A stretch of DNA of 64,000 nucleotides from Candidatus Planktophila lacus (GTDB lineage Bacteria; Actinomycetota; Actinomycetes; Nanopelagicales; Nanopelagicaceae): assembly GCF_002287925.1 (NCBI RefSeq), contig NZ_CP016769.1, positions 1,116,001 to 1,180,000 on the forward strand, in the 5' to 3' direction. Made by a program: the position numbers and the translations under genes. Numbering within the stretch: position 1 is the first letter of the stretch; each line of letters starts with the position of its first letter. This document shows positions 59,925-64,000 of this stretch, piece after piece. The notes under the pieces were generated by a model. That model ran no database searches. It saw only the letters and a program-made list of their open reading frames with translations, and was not told where the DNA came from.

Positions 59925-61526
59925 TTAATGGTCGAAGATCGGCTCTGGGCTCTCATAAACCTGGCCATTTGCCCCAAAGACCAAGAAGCGGGTAAATCCA
60001 CGAGTAAACCAGCGATCGTGAGTTACAGATAGAACTGTTCCTTCGTAACGATCGAGCGCTTTCTCTAAACTCTCGGCGCTCGCTAGATCTAAGTTATCGG
60101 TCGGTTCGTCAAGCAACAACAAAGTAGAGCCAGATAGTTCTAGCAATAAGACTTGAAAGCGCGCTTGTTGTCCACCAGATAGGGAAGAGAATTTCTGTTC
60201 TGCTTGCTTATCAATTTCATATTTGCGAAGCACGCCTTTAGCGGGGCCAAGTTGAAGTGAATACGTCTCCCACAAGATTTCTAGCAGAGTCTTTGATTCA
60301 AATTCTGGGTGAGCATGGGTCTGTGCGAAGTAACCGATCTCAACGCGTGCACCAATTTTAAAAGTGCCACCGTATTTAACAGTTTCATCGCCAGCGATCA
60401 TGCGCAGGAAGTGAGATTTGCCGGTGCCGTTCTTACCCAGCACTGCGATGCGATCGCCGAAGAATACTTCGAAGTTAAATGGTTCAGTTAAGTTAGCAAG
60501 AGATAAGTTTTCGAAGGTAAGTGCGCGCAGACCTGTGCGGCCGCCACGTAAACCGACTTTTACATCTTGTTCAATTGGTGGGGCTTCTGGCGCACCTGCT
60601 TCTTCAAATTTACGCAAGCGCGTCTGCATCGCATGATATTTACTTGCCATATCTGGAGAGATTGCGGCTTGTACCTGAAGCGTCTTAACTAGATCAATGA
60701 GGCGTTGGTGTTCTTGTTCCCAGCGGAGCAACATTTCAGCAAAGCGTTCGTTGCGCGCCTTGCGGGCATCATGCCAAGTCGAAAACTTTCCGCCATGCAC
60801 CCAAGTGGTATTTCCATTAACGCCTTGTTCGAGAGTCACAATTCGGTTAGCGGTATTTTCAAGTAATTCACGATCGTGGCTAACGAAGAGAACGGTCTTC
60901 TTAGTTGCACCGATAACTTCTTCCAACCAACGCTTTGAAGGAACATCAAGATAGTTATCTGGCTCATCAAGTAACAAGACTTCCTCAGGTCCTTCTAGCA
61001 AGGCACGCAGAACTAATTTTTTCTGCTCTCCCCCGGATAAAGTGTTCACCTTTCGGGCTGCAACTTGATCAAAAGATTTATTGAGCATCTCGGTGCAGCA
61101 GACATCCCAAATTAGTTCGAAGTCATATCCCCCGGCATCGCCCCAATCGATAATCGCTTGGGCGTAACTCATCTGATCTTTCTCTGATCCACTAGCGTTC
61201 ATCGCAGCTTCAGTTGTAACAACTTTTTCAGCGGCATCGCGGATTCGCTTTGGTGCAATTGAAAGCAGTAAGTCCCGCACTGTTGATTCATCGCGTACCG
61301 AACCAATGAACTGGCGCATCACACCTAAGCCACCAGTAATGGCAACCGCTCCTTCATCAGGTTTTAAATCTCCACAGATCATGCGGATTAAAGTTGTTTT
61401 GCCTGATCCGTTAGGACCAATTAGCGCAACCTTGGCGCCATCACCGACGCGGAATGAAACATCGTTTAGCAATACTCGGCCGTCAGAGAGCGAGTATTCA
61501 ACAGCGCTTACATCAATGTGGCCCAT
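59925..61526 (-). CDS. ABC-F family ATPase
   Basis: A 533-residue soluble protein with two ABC domains: first Walker A GPNGSGKTT, signature LSGGEQKKLVLRALLEGP, Walker B LLLDEPDNYLD; second GKNGTGKSH, signature LSGGQQARFQVLLL, LLLDEPTDNLD. The linker of about residues 250-320 is charged and helical (the P-site tRNA interaction motif). ABC-F proteins act on the ribosome E-site in translation or antibiotic protection; no membrane domain. Specific subfamily not assigned. One-base overlap with truA. Confidence 0.9.
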   Translation of the reverse strand: MGHIDVSAVEYSLSDGRVLLNDVSFRVGDGAKVALIGPNGSGKTTLIRMICGDLKPDEGAVAITGGLGVMRQFIGSVRDESTVRDLLLSIAPKRIRDAAEKVVTTEAAMNASGSEKDQMSYAQAIIDWGDAGGYDFELIWDVCCTEMLNKSFDQVAARKVNTLSGGEQKKLVLRALLEGPEEVLLLDEPDNYLDVPSKRWLEEVIGATKKTVLFVSHDRELLENTANRIVTLEQGVNGNTTWVHGGKFSTWHDARKARNERFAEMLLRWEQEHQRLIDLVKTLQVQAAISPDMASKYHAMQTRLRKFEEAGAPEAPPIEQDVKVGLRGGRTGLRALTFENLSLANLTEPFNFEVFFGDRIAVLGKNGTGKSHFLRMIAGDETVKYGGTFKIGARVEIGYFAQTHAHPEFESKTLLEILWETYSLQLGPAKGVLRKYEIDKQAEQKFSSLSGGQQARFQVLLLELSGSTLLLLDEPTDNLDLASAESLEKALDRYEGTVLSVTHDRWFTRGFTRFLVFGANGQVYESPEPIFDH

Positions 61527-62362
61527 TAGTTATCTTCTTCTTCGCGGCGGGCAACGGTCTTCTTAGCGCGCTCAAGTAGCTCTGCCGCATCAGGGTAATC
61601 GACTTTATAAAGGGATAAGCCATGAGCTGGAAACACCAGCGAATCACTTACACGCTCTTTATCTTCTAGCAACGTTGATATCCATTCGGGATCTTTGCGG
61701 CCATCGGCAACGCAGACTATTGCGCCAACCAAGTTGCGCACCATTGAGTAACAGAAGGCATCTGCAACAACATCGGCCACTAAGCAGCCTTCTTCGTCAC
61801 GGCGCCATTGGTAGGTCTCAAGAGTGCGGATCGTTGTTGCACCTTCACGGTATTTGCAGAAAGCGGCGTAATTGTGGGTGCCAAGCAGCAAAGCGCTGGC
61901 GCGGTTCATGACATCTACATCCAACGGGCGATACCAAGATGCGGTATTTAAACGAGCAAGTGGCTGAATAACTTTATTTTCATCAAGGATTCGGTATTCG
62001 TAATAGCGACGTAGCGCCGAGAAGCGGGCGTGAAAAGCAGTTGGTGCGATCTCGATCGCATTGATTCGTACATCTTCATCAAGAATTCGATTTAACTTAT
62101 AGGCAAGGTCTTCGAGCTCTAGGGTTTCTGGCAGATCAACGTGGATCACTTGACCCGTTGCATGTACTCCGGCATCGGTGCGACCGGCAACGATTGTCGG
62201 TGCAGGAGATTGCGCCACGGTGCTGAGTGCGGTTTCAACTACTTCTTGCACGGTGCGGCGATCAGGTTGAATTGCCCAACCCGAAAAGTTAGTGCCGTCG
62301 TATGCCAGATCTATCCGTAAACGACGAAACCCACTCTCGGGATAGAGAGTGGGCTCGGTCAT
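61526..62362 (-). CDS. truA: tRNA pseudouridine(38-40) synthase
   Basis: Modifies U38-U40 in tRNA anticodon stems. The 278 residues include IDLAYDGTNFSGWAIQP, the catalytic aspartate in GRTDAGVHATGQV (near residue 62), and FSALRRYYEYRI. The usual position in actinobacteria is just after rplQ, as here (33-base gap). Length is normal. Confidence 0.94.
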   Translation of the reverse strand: MTEPTLYPESGFRRLRIDLAYDGTNFSGWAIQPDRRTVQEVVETALSTVAQSPAPTIVAGRTDAGVHATGQVIHVDLPETLELEDLAYKLNRILDEDVRINAIEIAPTAFHARFSALRRYYEYRILDENKVIQPLARLNTASWYRPLDVDVMNRASALLLGTHNYAAFCKYREGATTIRTLETYQWRRDEEGCLVADVVADAFCYSMVRNLVGAIVCVADGRKDPEWISTLLEDKERVSDSLVFPAHGLSLYKVDYPDAAELLERAKKTVARREEEDN

Positions 62363-62395
62363 TTAATTATTTGTTAACTAGTTAAAACTTGAGAA

Positions 62396-62761
62396 TTAGT
62401 TATCTTTCTCAGTTAGAACTTCGATGACTGCCATTGGTGCGTTATCGCCCTTGCGAGGACCGATCTTGGTGATACGTGTGTATCCGCCATCGCGAGCTGC
62501 AAAACGTGGACCGATTTCAGTAAAGAGTGTGTGAACAACGCTCTTATTTGCAATGCGAGCCATGACCTGACGACGTGCTGGTAGGTCGCCCTTCTTTGCG
62601 AAGGTGATTAACTTTTCAGCCAACGGACGCAGGCGCTTAGCCTTTGCCTCTGTTGTTGTGATCTTTCCATGTTCGAACAACTGCTCAGCAAGTGTGCGAA
62701 GGATTAGACGCTCATGTGATGGGCCGGAGCCCAAACGAGGACCTTTAGTTGGTTTTGGCAT
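62396..62761 (-). CDS. rplQ: 50S ribosomal protein L17
   Basis: A 121-residue L17: [53 protein letters not shown], with [23 protein letters not shown] at the end. Actinobacterial L17 often has a long Glu/Ala-rich tail; this copy ends short. Follows rpoA by 11 bases with an AGGAGATA site. Confidence 0.96.
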   Translation of the reverse strand: MPKPTKGPRLGSGPSHERLILRTLAEQLFEHGKITTTEAKAKRLRPLAEKLITFAKKGDLPARRQVMARIANKSVVHTLFTEIGPRFAARDGGYTRITKIGPRKGDNAPMAVIEVLTEKDN

Positions 62762-62772
62762 TGTCGTATCTC

Positions 62773-63783
62773 CTAGGCCTGATCTGCTTCAGCGAAGTCG
62801 TCGTCTGATGCATTGAAGTTCTGGTGCTTTGTTGGATCGAATCCAGCTGGGCTGTCCTTAAGAGACATTCCCATTGAGACAAGCTTTGCCTTGATCTCAT
62901 CGATGGACTTTGAACCAAAGTTACGGATATCGAGTAGGTCTGCCTCTGAACGGTTTACCAACTCGCCAACTGTGTGAATGCCTTCGCGCTTCAAGCAGTT
63001 GTATGAGCGAACTGTTAGATCGAGATCTTCGATTGGAAGTGCAAGATCAGCAGCGAGAGCAGCATCCATAACAGATGGCCCCATCTCGATACCTTCTGCA
63101 TCAACGTTAAGTTCGCGAGCAAGTCCGAAGAGTTCAACAAGAGTCTTACCAGCTGATGCAACTGCATCGCGTGGCTTCATTGATGGCTTTGTCTCAACAT
63201 CAACAACAAGACGATCGAAGTCGGTGCGCTGTTCAACGCGAGTTGCTTCTACCTTGTATGTAACCTTCAAAACTGGTGAATAGATTGAGTCAACAGGAAT
63301 GCGACCGATCTCGGCACCCGCTTGCTTGTTCTGTACAGCAGTTACATAACCACGACCGCGCTCTACTGTGAGTTCGATTTCGAGGTTTGCCTTGCCGTTA
63401 AGTGTTGCGATGTGGAGTTCAGGGTTGTGAACTTCAACGCCACTTGGAACAGCGATATCAGCGCCTGTTACAGCTCCGGCACCTGATTTGCGGATGTAGA
63501 TGACGCTTGGCTCGTCGTTATCTGATGAGAGCACCAAGTTCTTGATGTTCAAAACGATATCGGTGAGATCTTCCTTAACGCCTTCAAGAGTGGTGAACTC
63601 ATGGAGTGCACCAGCAACGCGAATGCTTGTAACCGCTGCACCTGGAATAGATGAAAGCAGAGTACGGCGCATTGAGTTGCCGAGTGTGTAACCGAAACCT
63701 GGTTCCAACGGTTCGATGATGAACCGTGAACGGTTTTCGGAGATTACTTCTTCACTGAGGGTTGGACGTTGTGCGATTAGCAC
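62773..63783 (-). CDS. rpoA: DNA-directed RNA polymerase subunit alpha
   Basis: A 336-residue alpha subunit. The N-terminal domain has [30 protein letters not shown]; the C-terminal domain has [44 protein letters not shown], which contacts UP elements and activators. The start codon is GTG (plus-strand cac at 63781-63783) preceded by AGAGG. Part of the rpsD-rpoA-rplQ ribosomal block. Confidence 0.97.
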   Translation of the reverse strand: MLIAQRPTLSEEVISENRSRFIIEPLEPGFGYTLGNSMRRTLLSSIPGAAVTSIRVAGALHEFTTLEGVKEDLTDIVLNIKNLVLSSDNDEPSVIYIRKSGAGAVTGADIAVPSGVEVHNPELHIATLNGKANLEIELTVERGRGYVTAVQNKQAGAEIGRIPVDSIYSPVLKVTYKVEATRVEQRTDFDRLVVDVETKPSMKPRDAVASAGKTLVELFGLARELNVDAEGIEMGPSVMDAALAADLALPIEDLDLTVRSYNCLKREGIHTVGELVNRSEADLLDIRNFGSKSIDEIKAKLVSMGMSLKDSPAGFDPTKHQNFNASDDDFAEADQA

Positions 63784-63844
63784 TGCTGAGCCTCTTTCTT
63801 CTCGCGGAAATCCACTATTTGATTTCCTCTTTTGGAATTAAAAA

Positions 63845-64000
63845 TTACTTGCTGTAGAGCTCAACAATGAGCTGTTCTTGAACCTGGGTATCGATTACTG
63901 AACGTGCAGGGACGCCGTGGATGATGATGCGCATCTGCGAACCAACAACCTCCATCCATGCTGGAACAGCTTTTTCACCAAGTTCAGCGCTTGCAACGAT
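63845..64000 (-). CDS. rpsD: 30S ribosomal protein S4, C-terminal end only
   Basis: The minus-strand frame reads from the window edge into WMEVVGSQMRIIIHGVPARSVIDTQVQEQLIVELYSK and a TAA at 63845, the conserved C-terminus of S4. The 5' part lies beyond the window. Position just upstream of rpoA is standard. A ribosome-binding site for rpoA follows in the 61-base gap. Confidence 0.93.
   Translation of the reverse strand: MVASAELGEKAVPAWMEVVGSQMRIIIHGVPARSVIDTQVQEQLIVELYSK

Overview
The window looks like a chromosome segment of a streamlined, medium-GC actinobacterium, most likely a freshwater planktonic lineage of the Nanopelagicales (acI) type. This is an inference from several signs: a WhiB3-type regulator, the actinobacterial acyl-CoA carboxylase set with a small epsilon subunit, GuaB plus GuaB3, GroEL with a His-rich tail, DUF3017 beside folD, and near-continuous coding with many 1-, 4- and 8-base gene overlaps. 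No tRNA, rRNA, insertion sequence, phage gene or CRISPR array is visible. No gap between genes exceeds about 200 bases.

Layout. 1-4450: start of birA (minus) divergent from pccB, carboxylase epsilon, maf and the biotin carboxylase/BCCP gene. 4506-13140: nucleoside catabolism, with a phosphohexo/pentomutase, deoC and two aldehyde dehydrogenase-family genes on plus, facing adenosine deaminase, thymidine phosphorylase, cytidine deaminase and a BMP-type binding protein on minus. 13140-15454: trpS and a CorC/HlyC-type membrane protein. 15634-23951: a sugar region with an MsmK/MalK-type ATPase (plus), then on minus L-arabinose isomerase and an operon of binding protein, two permeases, an APH-fold kinase and a divergent enolase. 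23973-33256: peptidase S51, isocitrate and malate dehydrogenases, folD, purH, purN and succinyl-CoA ligase. 33333-41792: pcrA, a PIG-L deacetylase, a secreted cyclophilin, guaA, guaB3, an IMP dehydrogenase without CBS domains, and a MerR/B12-type regulator divergent from whiB3. 42309-46817: groEL-groES behind a CIRCE operator, then tsaD-rimI-tsaB-tsaE. 46898-53437: a Liv-type ABC transporter with a secreted alpha/beta hydrolase. 53434-58791: alr, acpS, PAP2, glmS, glmM. 58810-64000: rpsI, rplM, an ABC-F protein, truA, rplQ, rpoA and the end of rpsD.

How the genes work together. The nucleoside genes turn deoxyribonucleosides and ribonucleosides into bases plus pentose phosphates, and deoC sends deoxyribose 5-phosphate to glyceraldehyde 3-phosphate and acetaldehyde, which the aldehyde dehydrogenase can oxidise. 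The carboxylase genes, two TCA enzymes and succinyl-CoA ligase handle propionyl/acetyl-CoA and central carbon. The purine genes purH, purN, folD, guaA and guaB supply nucleotides. The region glmM-glmS-acpS-alr-tsaEB-rimI-tsaD-groESL is a familiar actinobacterial order, but here the Liv transporter and hydrolase sit between alr and tsaE.

Points that most deserve attention: a CarH/LitR-like B12 photoreceptor candidate with a dyad overlapping the whiB3 promoter; the sugar locus pairing an APH-fold kinase with an enolase that has changed active-site residues; the Liv/hydrolase block joined to alr; binding proteins with no visible lipobox; and a recurring promoter form that places a TAnnnT hexamer 6-8 bases before the start codon, which predicts leaderless transcripts.
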